The notes under the pieces: generated by a model | Database searches by the model: none | What the model was told of the DNA's origin: nothing | Seen by the model: only the letters and a program-made list of their open reading frames with translations | Translations under genes and position numbers: made by a program | Source: G032773895 sp965248935 | GTDB taxonomy: Bacteria; Pseudomonadota; Gammaproteobacteria; Pseudomonadales; Cellvibrionaceae | NCBI GenBank assembly: GCA_965248935.1 | Contig: OZ252214.1 | Location: forward strand, 1,488,001-1,552,000 | Reading direction: 5' to 3' | DNA: 64,000 bases | Shown here: in pieces, positions 1-8,597 of the stretch | How positions within the stretch are numbered: position 1 is the stretch's first letter | Layout of the letters: each line of letters opens with the position of its first letter

Positions 1-158
1 AAGCTTGGACCTGCTTAACAAAAGGCACTAGCTGTTCTACATACAACCCAGGCCAAACCTATCCGAACCTTCGTGGGTTTATGACTTGGTCAGTAAACTG
101 GGATTCCTTTAACAACAATACATTTTCTGAAGGTATGCGTGCGCATATAGATCAGTAA
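1..158 (+). CDS. GH18 chitinase, C-terminal end (5'-truncated by window edge)
   Basis: Reading from base 3 gives about 51 residues ending at a TAA at 156-158. The segment LRGFMTWSVNWD matches the last beta strand of glycoside hydrolase family 18 chitinases, where the conserved Trp lines the substrate-binding cleft. The catalytic DxxDxDxE motif would lie upstream of the window. A terminator hairpin follows at once, so this is the last gene of its unit. It is a different GH18 type from the gene at 800, whose C-terminus is unlike this one. A decayed copy of this same end lies at 27930-28038 in front of the second chitinase. Confidence 0.75.
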   Translation, partial: AWTCLTKGTSCSTYNPGQTYPNLRGFMTWSVNWDSFNNNTFSEGMRAHIDQ

Positions 159-181
159 ATTAAATTATCTTTAAAACCTAT

Positions 182-217
182 AAAGCCGGAGTAGAAATAC
201 TCCGGCTTTTTGCTTTT
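182..217 (+). terminator. Rho-independent terminator of the upstream chitinase
   Basis: A 12-bp perfect stem (182-193 with 198-209), GAAA tetraloop and a T-rich tail begin 24 bases after the stop codon at 156-158. In the related sequence near 28060 the hairpin has decayed, consistent with a pseudogene there. Confidence 0.9.
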
Positions 218-799
218 TTATAATAAAAAAATATCATTAAATTAACAAAACCCTGTTATAGCAATTTTTAATATATTTTTTATTTTAATATTGCTAACAA
301 GGAAAATACAAAGAGCGTATTTTTTAGTTAATAATTACGTAGTAAGTATTTGCAAATTAAAAGAGCGATTACTTCGACAAACAATAGATAACTTAATTTT
401 AATATTAAACTAACCATACAAAGTGTATTGATAAAATTTATTGGCAGACACACAAATACAACGATAAAAGGTGCTTAAATCGAATAGAAAATCGATTGTT
501 ATCCTAACACTGCTCCTCTACTATGGGTTTAGGTTATTGCGTTTTTTATAAATCATTTTTTATAAATTAAAGTATAAAATACTGCATATATAGCCTTAAC
601 AACAATCTCCACTGAAACAAACGACAAAAAATAAAAGCTATATAAAAATACTTGTCAGATGTTTCTACTCTATAACAATAACAATAACAATAACAATAAA
701 CGTAAACACCAATTAATTTAAGCGGCACGCCGCTTTCAGGCTTTTTACTTAGAGCTAATTTAATATAGTTTACACACTATCAAACTTAAGGTAACAAAA
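218..799. other. AT-rich intergenic region with chitinase promoter and TAACAA microsatellite
   Basis: No gene is seen. Four perfect TAACAA units lie at 673-696. The stretch is paralogous to 28039-28561: shared islands include the regions around 350-450 and 690-720 and the last 50 bases before the start codon, so the promoter of the following chitinase lies here and was duplicated with it. The microsatellite is absent from the second copy. Confidence 0.6.
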
Positions 800-2254
800 A
801 TGAAAAAATTTGTGTTTTTTTCTGCCTTGCTTTCTGTTGTATCTCTTCATGCAATGGCAATAAATTGTGACGGAATACCTGATTATGTCGAAGGGAATAC
901 TTACACGGCTGGCAACCAAGTAGCTACAGGTCAAAATGCGTATCAATGTACTGTTGCAGGCTGGTGTTCCACTGGAGGAACCTACGCGCCAGGTACAGGC
1001 TGGGCATGGCAATATGCATGGTCGGATTTGGGCGCGTGTGATTCAGGTGGTTCAAGCTCGTCTTCGTCAAGCAATAGCTCAAGCAGCTCTTCGACTAGCA
1101 GTTCAAGCACCAGCTCAACTTCATCCGGCGGAAGCTGCCCTCCTTATGAACCCTGGGATGCATCCGTAATATATGTAGGTGGAGACAATGTTATTTCTCC
1201 TGCGGGACTATCTTGCCAAGCAAAATGGTGGACACAAGGTGATAACCCAGATAGCTGCGGTAGAAACTGCGCTTGGGAATGTACACCTTGCGATGGCTCT
1301 TCTTCAAGTTCTTCATCCAGCAGCAGTAGTTCATCGTCTAGCTCCACTAGCTCTAGTTCCAGCTCTGGTGGCCCAATGGGCAATATGAAAGTGGTAGGCT
1401 ATATGCCCTCTTGGTCTGGAGATGTCAATGCCATTCAATATAGTAAATTAACACACGTAAACTATTCATTTGTATTACCCAACTCTGACGGCAGCTTACA
1501 AGCCGTACCCAACCCGGCTAAATTACAAAATTTGGTTTCTCTCGGCCATGCAAATGGCGTGAAAGTACAAATTGCTGTGGGTGGGTGGAATGACGGTAAC
1601 GACAGTGCATTTGAAATGCTCGCACAAACCTCAACGGGCCGAACCAATTTTGTTAACAATATCATGGCGTTTGTTAATCAATACAATTTGGACGGTGTGG
1701 ATATGGATTGGGAATACCCAGACCCAGGTACGTCTGCCAACAACTACGAACTACTCATAGTACAACTTGGCAATACACTTCATGCCTCAGGTAAAATCAT
1801 GACAGCAGCCGTTGTGGCTTTAGGTAGTACTGGCGAAGGCATTAAGAGCACCGTATTCGATGATTTTGATTTTATCAACCTTATGGCTTACGACGGCAGT
1901 ACAAGTTCCGGTCACTCTCCTTATTCCTATGCAGTAGACTCATTGAATTACTGGATAGGACGTGGCTTGCCCAAAGAGAAGGCCATCTTAGGTGTCCCTT
2001 TCTACGCTCGACCAACCTACTCTTCATTCGCAAGTAAAGTAGCGCAATCATCTAGCAATATCTGCCGTGATACCGATGGCAACGATTTCTGGAATGGTGT
2101 ACCAACTATGCGTCAAAAGGCTGAATATGCACGTCTACACGCTGGCGGCATTATGACCTGGGAATTATCTCAAGATACCACGGGCGACTCTTCATTGCTG
2201 ACCGCAATGTACCAAGGCATACACGGGTTACCCTATACGCCTGTTTGCCCATAA
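800..2254 (+). CDS. Secreted modular GH18 chitinase (paralogue 1)
   Basis: Predicted extracellular endochitinase that cleaves beta-1,4-GlcNAc linkages. Residues 1-20 form a signal peptide. Residues 22-81 form a Cys/Trp-rich module of the CBM5/12 chitin-binding type, followed by a polyserine linker (about 83-109). A second Cys/Trp-rich module spans about 112-165, a second polyserine linker about 167-189, and a compact GH18 catalytic domain 195-484. The catalytic signature DGVDMDWE is at 298-305, with Glu305 the expected acid/base. An AAGG ribosome site sits 10 bases before the ATG. A strong terminator follows at 2281. The protein is highly similar to the product of 28562-30037, differing chiefly in linker length. 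Polyserine linkers are typical of secreted polysaccharidases in Cellvibrionales. Confidence 0.93.
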   Translation: MKKFVFFSALLSVVSLHAMAINCDGIPDYVEGNTYTAGNQVATGQNAYQCTVAGWCSTGGTYAPGTGWAWQYAWSDLGACDSGGSSSSSSSNSSSSSSTSSSSTSSTSSGGSCPPYEPWDASVIYVGGDNVISPAGLSCQAKWWTQGDNPDSCGRNCAWECTPCDGSSSSSSSSSSSSSSSSTSSSSSSGGPMGNMKVVGYMPSWSGDVNAIQYSKLTHVNYSFVLPNSDGSLQAVPNPAKLQNLVSLGHANGVKVQIAVGGWNDGNDSAFEMLAQTSTGRTNFVNNIMAFVNQYNLDGVDMDWEYPDPGTSANNYELLIVQLGNTLHASGKIMTAAVVALGSTGEGIKSTVFDDFDFINLMAYDGSTSSGHSPYSYAVDSLNYWIGRGLPKEKAILGVPFYARPTYSSFASKVAQSSSNICRDTDGNDFWNGVPTMRQKAEYARLHAGGIMTWELSQDTTGDSSLLTAMYQGIHGLPYTPVCP

Positions 2255-2280
2255 TCTAATTAGATTAAACCGTTAAATAT

Positions 2281-2316
2281 ACGTCCTATCGGTAATAACC
2301 GATAGGACGTTTTTTT
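2281..2316 (+). terminator. Rho-independent terminator of chitinase 1
   Basis: A 13-bp perfect stem (2281-2293 with 2298-2310), AATA loop and a T run. The same stem-loop core (CCTATCGGT and its complement) recurs at 23818, 27612 and 30066, always after chitinase 3' ends or their remnants. Confidence 0.92.
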
Positions 2317-2637
2317 AGTTAACCAACAAGTCACAGAGAACTGCTATATAGAATACCTTGGGTTTACGGCCCTAACCGCAAAAATACAGTCTTTTAGTTA
2401 AAGCACTCCGTTTCAAAATACTCCAACACATAACCCGTAACAGTACCGTTGTATAAATACCTCGGGGTTTGGGGTAGCGCCCAAGTACCCTTTGGCAACG
2501 CTTTTTACTCAGCTCTGTGTATTCTGAATTTAGTAAAAAGATCAGTTTGGCCGGTAATGATTACCTTAGCAGTCCCATAAGCCGCTAGATGATAGTAGAA
2601 TCCCATTCTAATTACTCAGTGCCCATGGACTTGTCGG
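2317..2637. other. Intergenic stretch before the hsd operon
   Basis: No gene, repeat or hairpin was recognised. The promoter of the restriction-modification operon should lie here; no convincing -35/-10 pair was identified. No clear ribosome site precedes the ATG at 2638. Confidence 0.4.
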
Positions 2638-5600
2638 ATGACATCAAAAGAGCAGCAAATTGAAGAAAGCTTGATCAGTAAGCTTCAGGATCTCAAATAC
2701 ACTTATCGTCCAGACATTCGTAATAAAGCTGCGCTTGAACAAAACTTCCGCGACAAGTTCGAAACGCTAAACCGCGTTAATCTGACGGATGCCGAATTTG
2801 CCCGTTTACGCGATGAAATTATCACCGCCGACGTATTCACCGCCGCTAAAACTCTGCGTGAGCAAGGCTACTTCCAACGTGAAGACGGCACCCCTTTGCA
2901 CTACACCCTGGTCAATATTAAAGATTGGTGCAAAAACGAATTCGAAGTCATTAACCAGCTGCGCATCAATACCGACAACAGCCACCACCGCTACGACGTG
3001 ATTCTGCTTATCAACGGCGTGCCCGTGGTGCAAATTGAGCTAAAAATCACACTATCGTTACCCGCCGTGCTATGGAGCAAATCGTTAACTACAAAAACGA
3101 CCCCGGCAACGGCTATACCAATACCCTTATGTGCTTTATGCAGTTGTTTATTGTCAGCAACGAAAGCCGCACGTATTACTTTGCTAACAACCGCAACGAG
3201 CATTTCAGCTTTAATGCTGACGAGCGCTTTTTGCCTATCTACCAACTGGCAAAAGAAAACAACGATAAAATCGACAACCTGCAACTGTTTGCCGATGGCT
3301 TTTTAGCCAAATGTACCCTTGGTCAAATGATCAGCCGCTACATGGTACTGGTGCAATCCGAGCAAAAATTGTTGATGATGCGCCCCTATCAAATCTATGC
3401 GGTGCAAGCCATTGTTGACTGCATTAAGCAAAATCGCGGCAACGGCTATATTTGGCACACCACAGGTTCCGGTAAAACCCTAACGTCTTTTAAAGCTTCC
3501 ACCTTATTAAAAGACAACCCAGACATTGAAAAATGCTTATTCGTGGTAGATCGCAAAGACCTTGATCGCCAAACCCGTGAAGAATTCAACAAATTCCAAG
3601 ACGGCTGTGTTGAGGAAAATACCAATACCGAAACCTTAGTGCGTCGAATGCTCTCAGAAGACTATGCGGATAAAGTCATTGTCACCACCATACAAAAGCT
3701 CGGCCTGGCACTGGATGAAAACAGCAAACGCAACCAAAGCAAACTCAAAGAAGGCAAACAAACCTTTAAAGAACGCCTGGAGCCTTTGCGTGACAAACGT
3801 GTGGCCTTTATTTTTGATGAATGCCACCGTTCACAATTTGGTGACAACCACAAAGCCATTAAAAACTTCTTCCCAGAAGCGCAGTTATTTGGTTTTACCG
3901 GCACGCCTATTTTTGAAGAGAACTCAACCTACACTCAAATTGATGGCACCATTGGTACGTTTAAAACCACCAAAGATATTTTCGAAAAAGAGCTGCACGC
4001 CTATACCATTACCCACGCCATTGAAGATAAAAACGTCTTAGGTTTTCATATCGACTACTTTGGCAAAGACGATAAAAAACCGAATACCGAAAACAGCAAA
4101 AAGAAGAAAGTTAAGAAAGTAACGCCACCACCTGAAGCGGTAGTGAAAGAAATTATTGCCAAGCACAATGCCGCAACAGGCGACCGGCGTTTTAATGCAA
4201 TATTAGCCACGGCATCAATAAATCACGCTATAGAGTACGTTGAGCACTTTAAAATCCAACAGGCACAACAGCAAGCCGATGACGACAGCTATGCCCCGTT
4301 AAATATCGCCTGTGTTTTCTCGCCACCGGCACAACCGCCCAAAGAAAAAGACGACGCAGAGGCTACTGATAAGAACGTAAAAGACATCAAGCAGTTACAA
4401 GAAGACCTACCCCAAGAGAAGTTCGACAATGAACAAGAGCCTGAAAAGAAAAAGGCCGCATTAAAAGCCATACTGGTTGACTACAACCAACAATACGATA
4501 CCAATCACAACATTAACGAATTTGACCTGTATTACCAAGATGTGCAGCAACGCATCAAAGACCAAAAATACCCCAATGCTGATTACCCCCACAAACACAA
4601 AATCGATATTGTCATTGTGGTGGATATGCTGCTCACAGGCTTTGACTCCAAATACCTCAATACCCTATATGTGGATAAAAATCTAAAATACCACGGTTTG
4701 ATACAAGCCTTCTCGCGCACCAACCGTGTATTAAATGACGGTAAACCCTGGGGGAATATTCTTGATTTTCGCGGCCAGGAAGATGACGTGGATAAAGCTA
4801 TTTCACGTTTTTCAGGTCATAACCCAGAGAATGAAAACAAAGAAATTTGGCTGGTTGACCCAGCGCCTATTGCAATAGAAAACTACCAGCAAGCGGTCGA
4901 AAAACTTGAAACCTTTATGCAAAGCAAAGGGGTGGACTGCACCCCATCCGAGGTGGTTAACCTAAAAGGTGACAGCGCCAAAGCGGAATTTGCTAACCAC
5001 TTTAAAGAGGTGCAAAAACTCAAAACCCAAATTGAGCAATATACCGAGCTAAACGAAGACCAACTGCAAACCATTGAGCAGGCCATGCCTATTGATACCT
5101 TCCGTAAATTCAAAGGTGTCTACCTGGAAACTGGCCAAGACCTAAAGCGTAAGCAAGATCAAAACAATGGCAACACAGAAGACGAGCTGCAACAGCTGGA
5201 TTTTGAATTTGTGCTTTTTGCCTCTGCGTGGATTGATTACGACTACATTATGGGGCTAATTGCCAAATCCACCCAAGGGCCGAGCAAGCAAAAAATGACT
5301 CACCAAGAACTGATTGATTTGATTAGTTCGTATGCCAACCTAATGGATGAGCGAGACGATATTATTGCTTACATTAGGAGCCTTAAGGCAGGTGAAGTAT
5401 TGACGGTAAAACAAATCCGCGAAGGCTACCAAAAATTTAAGGCCGAGAAATCCGCCAACGAATTAGTGGATATAGCCAACAAGCACGAGCTAGAACCGAA
5501 GAGCCTACAAGCCTTTGTGGATAACATCATGAGCCGCATGATCTTTGATGGTGAACAGCTTAGTGATTTATTAGAGCCACTAGACTTAGGTTGGAAAGAG

Positions 5601-5699
5601 CGCACCAAAAAAGAGCTGGCGTTAATGGAAGACCTAGTGCCCCATTTACACAAACTGGCCCAAGGGCGAGAAATTTCGGGGTTAGCGGCGTATGAGTAA
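2638..5699 (+). pseudogene. hsdR: Type I restriction enzyme R subunit, frameshifted
   Basis: HsdR is the nuclease/translocase subunit of type I restriction enzymes. The N-terminal part (2638 to about 3045) ends in a PD-(D/E)xK nuclease core, RYDVILLINGVPVVQIELK. Directly after this ELK the frame is lost in a run of five A at 3042-3046. The rest is read in another frame through 5699: RRAMEQIV continues the family sequence, then Walker A TTGSGKT, the DECH box, FTGTP, the motif V region GFDSKYLNTLYVDK and motif VI QAFSRTNR. One extra A would restore a single product of about 1020 residues, the usual HsdR length. The cause is therefore a one-base deletion, a sequencing error, or a slippage site. 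The stop codon overlaps the ATG of the small reading frame at 5692. Order in the operon is R-dinD-S-ATPase-M. Confidence 0.88.
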
Positions 5700-5700
5700 G
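5658..5700 (+). repeat. Direct repeat, left copy (hsdR 3' end/hsdS start junction)
   Basis: Bases 5658-5700 recur at 6641-6683 with 39 of 43 identities. The repeat covers the last hsdR codons and the ATGAGTAAG that serves as the hsdS start. The dinD segment lies between the copies, so the insertion regenerated the stop/start overlap. Confidence 0.9.
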
Positions 5701-5769
5701 CCGCTATTCACAAGCAATGAACTAGTAGCCAATATGGTAACAGCCAACAAGGAAGCGAGAAAGCCATGA
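5692..5769 (+). CDS. 25-residue coupling ORF between hsdR and dinD
   Basis: ATG at 5692 overlaps the hsdR stop, and its TGA (5767-5769) overlaps the dinD ATG by ATGA. The product begins MSK like hsdS and then runs PLFTSNELVAN. It probably marks where the original hsdR/hsdS overlap was cut open by the dinD insertion, leaving a short reading frame that may couple translation of hsdR to dinD. A real protein function is not claimed. Confidence 0.35.
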   Translation: MSKPLFTSNELVANMVTANKEARKP

Positions 5770-6611
5770 AAAATGACCTTATTCAACATATGACCGAATC
5801 GTTTGAAGGCCACGCACAAGAAACCGAAAATGGTATTGAATACTGGCTAGCGCGAGACATACAGCATTTACTGGGTTACACCAAGTGGGATAATTTTCTT
5901 AATGTTGTGTCTAAAGCAAAAACAGCGTGTGAATTATCTGAAAACCCTATCTTCGACCATTTTGCCGATGTCGGGAAAATGGTCGAATTAGGCTCCGGCA
6001 GCCGCAGGGAAATTAACGACATAATGCTTACCCGTTATGTCTGCTACCTTATTGCTCAAAACGGAGACCCGGCCAAATCGCAAATCGCCTTTGCGCAAAC
6101 CTACTTCGCTATGCAAACCCGCAAAGCCGAATTGATAGAGCAGCGGTTACTAGAGGCAGAGAGAGTCTCAGCGTGCAAAAAACTTATTCATACAGAAAAA
6201 GAGCTATCGAGCGTTATTTATGAGCAAACGGGAGGCAATCAGAATTTTGGCCTAATTCGTAGCAAAGGTGACCACGCCCTATTTGGTAAAAATACCCAAG
6301 CCATAAAAGCACGCTGGCAAGTGCCCAGCAATCGACCATTGGCATACTTTGCACCCACCATAATTTTAAAGGCCAAGGATTTTGCCACCGAAATCACCAT
6401 TCATAATGCACAGGAGAAAAATATGGAGTGTGAGACGCAAATATCCAGTGAGCATGTCACAAACAACCAAGCCATTCGGCAGACTCTTTTAGAGAGGGGG
6501 ATTCGTCCAGAAAATTTATCGCCAGCAGAAGATGTTAAGAAGGTTGAGCGCCGTTTGGCATCGTCGGAAAAAAAGGCGCTTAAAAATCCTGATAGTTTGG
6601 AGCGTAAATGA
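5766..6611 (+). CDS. dinD: DNA damage-inducible protein D-like
   Basis: The 281-residue product matches the DinD family in length and sequence: the N-terminal BRO-N-like part holds YWLARDIQHLLGYTKWDNF, RREINDIMLTRYVCYLIAQNGDPAK and IAFAQTYFAMQTR. The C-terminal part holds GLIRSKGDHALFG and the family-typical helical tail. E. coli DinD is an SOS-induced protein that inhibits RecA-mediated strand exchange in vitro. DinD homologues are often cargo in type I restriction operons. Here it sits between hsdR and hsdS and is followed by a 43-bp imperfect copy of the hsdR 3' end. No LexA box was identified. Confidence 0.85.
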   Translation: MKNDLIQHMTESFEGHAQETENGIEYWLARDIQHLLGYTKWDNFLNVVSKAKTACELSENPIFDHFADVGKMVELGSGSRREINDIMLTRYVCYLIAQNGDPAKSQIAFAQTYFAMQTRKAELIEQRLLEAERVSACKKLIHTEKELSSVIYEQTGGNQNFGLIRSKGDHALFGKNTQAIKARWQVPSNRPLAYFAPTIILKAKDFATEITIHNAQEKNMECETQISSEHVTNNQAIRQTLLERGIRPENLSPAEDVKKVERRLASSEKKALKNPDSLERK

Positions 6612-6640
6612 CCTTGTTGAATGTCGATAGGAAAAAGCTT

Positions 6641-6683
6641 GCCCAAGGTCGTGAAATTTTGGGGTTAGCAGCGTATGAGTAAG
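6641..6683 (+). repeat. Direct repeat, right copy, providing the hsdS start
   Basis: Second copy of the 43-bp hsdR/hsdS junction repeat (see 5658-5700). It supplies the ATG of hsdS at 6675 and untranslated hsdR-tail sequence in front of it. Confidence 0.9.
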
Positions 6684-7488
6684 AAAGCTAAAAGGGGCTT
6701 GGTACCAGCGTTAAGCTTTCCTGAGTTTAGGGGTAATTACGACTGGGAGCCGCTACCAATTGGTAAAGTGTTTGTTGAGCGTGCTAATCCCATAGACATG
6801 CAAGATGACCAAGAATACTCTCTTGTTACTGTAAAAAGGCGCTATGGCGGCGTTGTTTCAAGAGGAATATTCAAAGGAAATACCATAAAAGTCAAATCAC
6901 AGTTCTCACTAAAAGAAAATGATTTTCTAATATCAAAGCGTCAAATTGTTCATTGCGCCTGTGGCCTTGTTCCCAAGGAATTATCAGGCTCTATCGTGTC
7001 TAACGAGTATTCCGTCTTAGTGCCACAAGAAGGTTACGATGTTCGATTTTTGAATTATTTTGTTCAGCAACAAATAGTCAGCCAGTCATTTTTAAGATGC
7101 AGTATTGGCATTGTCATTGAAAAAATGCTTTTCAAGCTAAATGACTGGTTTAAACAAGAGTTTTATTTTCCAAAATTTGCAGAACAACAAAAAATCGCCG
7201 ATTGCCTATCCTCCATCGACGAGCTAGTCACCGCCCAAAGCCAAAAACTCGACGCTCTTAAAGCCCATAAAAGTTGCTGGTAGTGCAAAAGATAACCTAA
7301 ATTCAACTTGGCTGAAAGAATTCAAATTATCTATACCATTATTTTCAGAACAACAAAAAACAGCCGATTGCCTATCGTCCATTGACGAACTAATCACCGC
7401 ACAAACTCAAAAAATCGAGTCCCTTAAAAACCACAAAAAAGGTCTAATGCAACAACTCTTTCCTGCTGTGGATAAGGTGGGTGCATGA
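6675..7488 (+). pseudogene. hsdS: Type I specificity subunit, second target-recognition domain deleted
   Basis: HsdS normally has two target-recognition domains separated by conserved helices. Residues 1-195 give the first domain and its conserved helix, FAEQQKIADCLSSIDELVTAQSQKLDALKAHK, then the frame stops at 7281-7283. From 7273, in another frame, comes the tail of a second domain (VAGSAKDNLNSTW...) and the second conserved helix, SEQQKTADCLSSIDELITA...GLMQQLFPAVDKVGA, ending at 7486-7488. Most of the second domain, roughly 150 residues, is missing. The 202-residue product is a half-subunit. Some half-HsdS proteins dimerise and work, so loss of all function is not certain. The TGA overlaps the next ATG. 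Confidence 0.88.
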
Positions 7489-8597
7489 GTAAAATCCAGA
7501 AATTTCAAAGCCTAAACAGACTAGCACAGAGATTTCGTGACGATTTGAACAATAAGGACTTTGTGCTGTTCTTTGCTTACAACGGTACAGGTAAAACTAG
7601 GCTCTCCATGGAGTTTAAAGAGCAAGGAAAACAAAACACCGATCGAGATACCTTGTATTTTAACGCCTATACCGAAGATCTATTTCATTGGGATAATGAT
7701 TTAGACAATGACGCCCAACGGGTATTAACCCTTAATTCTGATTCCAAATTCTTTGATGGTTTTAAAGAGCTGGCTTTGGAAGCAAAAATCTTTACCTATC
7801 TAGAGCGCTACGCAGATTTTGATTTTAAAATTGATTACCAGAATTGGACTATTAGCTTCTCCAGGGGTGAAAACGAACATATAAAAGTCTCTCGTGGTGA
7901 AGAGAATATGTTTGTATGGTGCATATTTTTGGCTATTTGTGAGCTATGCATTGATGGTGAGGAAGGTGGGCCTTATAGCTGGGTTAAATATATTTACATT
8001 GATGACCCTATTTCGTCTTTGGATGACAATAATGCCATTGCCGTAGCCAGTGACTTGGCCAAGCTACTTAAGAAGGGTGCAGCTAAAAGCCGAAGAGAAA
8101 AGGATAAAGTGAAAACAGTGCTGTCTTCTCATCACAGTCTGTTTTTTAATGTGATGTGTAATGAACTAAAAAAGTTCTCGCACAAGCAATACTTTCTTCA
8201 TCGCAGCGAAAGTTCAGAGGTATATTCACTTAGGGCAACCGATGATACGCCGTATTTCCATCATGTGGCCCTACTCAGTGAGCTTCAATACGCCGCCGAG
8301 TCTGACCAAATTTATACCCATCATTTTAACGCCTTACGCAGCATACTTGAAAAAACCGCCACCTTTTTTGGCTTTAAAGACTTTTCTGCGTGCCTGAATG
8401 GGCTTGATGACGAGGCTTTATTTGCTCGGGCACTTAACCTGTTAAGCCATGGCAAATATTCAGTTTATAACCCAGTCGAAATGGGCGAAGACAATAAAAA
8501 CCTATTTAAACACATTCTCAGTGAATTTCTGCAACGTTACCAATTTGAATTGCCAGAAATACTAACCGAGCCGAATGAAGAAGCGAACCCAACATGA
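7485..8597 (+). CDS. PrrC/RloC-like AAA ATPase of the hsd operon (candidate anticodon nuclease)
   Basis: The 370-residue protein has an ABC-type nucleotide-binding site: Walker A NGTGKT at 33-38, signature SRGEEN at 136-141, Walker B YIYIDD at 169-174 followed by the D-loop SSLD, and an H-loop SSHHSLFF at 214-221. This layout, the length and the place inside a type I restriction operon match PrrC, the tRNA anticodon nuclease held silent by its Hsd partner. The C-terminal part carries Arg285, Glu289 and His322, spaced like the Arg-Glu-His triad reported for PrrC (4 and about 36 residues apart). Nuclease function is inference; the ATPase fold is well supported. Overlaps of 4 bases on both sides show translational coupling with hsdS and hsdM. 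Confidence 0.7.
   Translation: MSKIQKFQSLNRLAQRFRDDLNNKDFVLFFAYNGTGKTRLSMEFKEQGKQNTDRDTLYFNAYTEDLFHWDNDLDNDAQRVLTLNSDSKFFDGFKELALEAKIFTYLERYADFDFKIDYQNWTISFSRGENEHIKVSRGEENMFVWCIFLAICELCIDGEEGGPYSWVKYIYIDDPISSLDDNNAIAVASDLAKLLKKGAAKSRREKDKVKTVLSSHHSLFFNVMCNELKKFSHKQYFLHRSESSEVYSLRATDDTPYFHHVALLSELQYAAESDQIYTHHFNALRSILEKTATFFGFKDFSACLNGLDDEALFARALNLLSHGKYSVYNPVEMGEDNKNLFKHILSEFLQRYQFELPEILTEPNEEANPT

Noticed and set aside
673..696. TAACAA microsatellite as a phase-variation switch of chitinase 1
   Set aside because: It lies about 100 bases before the start codon, outside a recognisable promoter spacer, and only four units are present; no evidence for switching.
2991..3284. Minus-strand frame opposite the hsdR frameshift
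   Set aside because: It is antisense to conserved hsdR codons read in the two plus frames.
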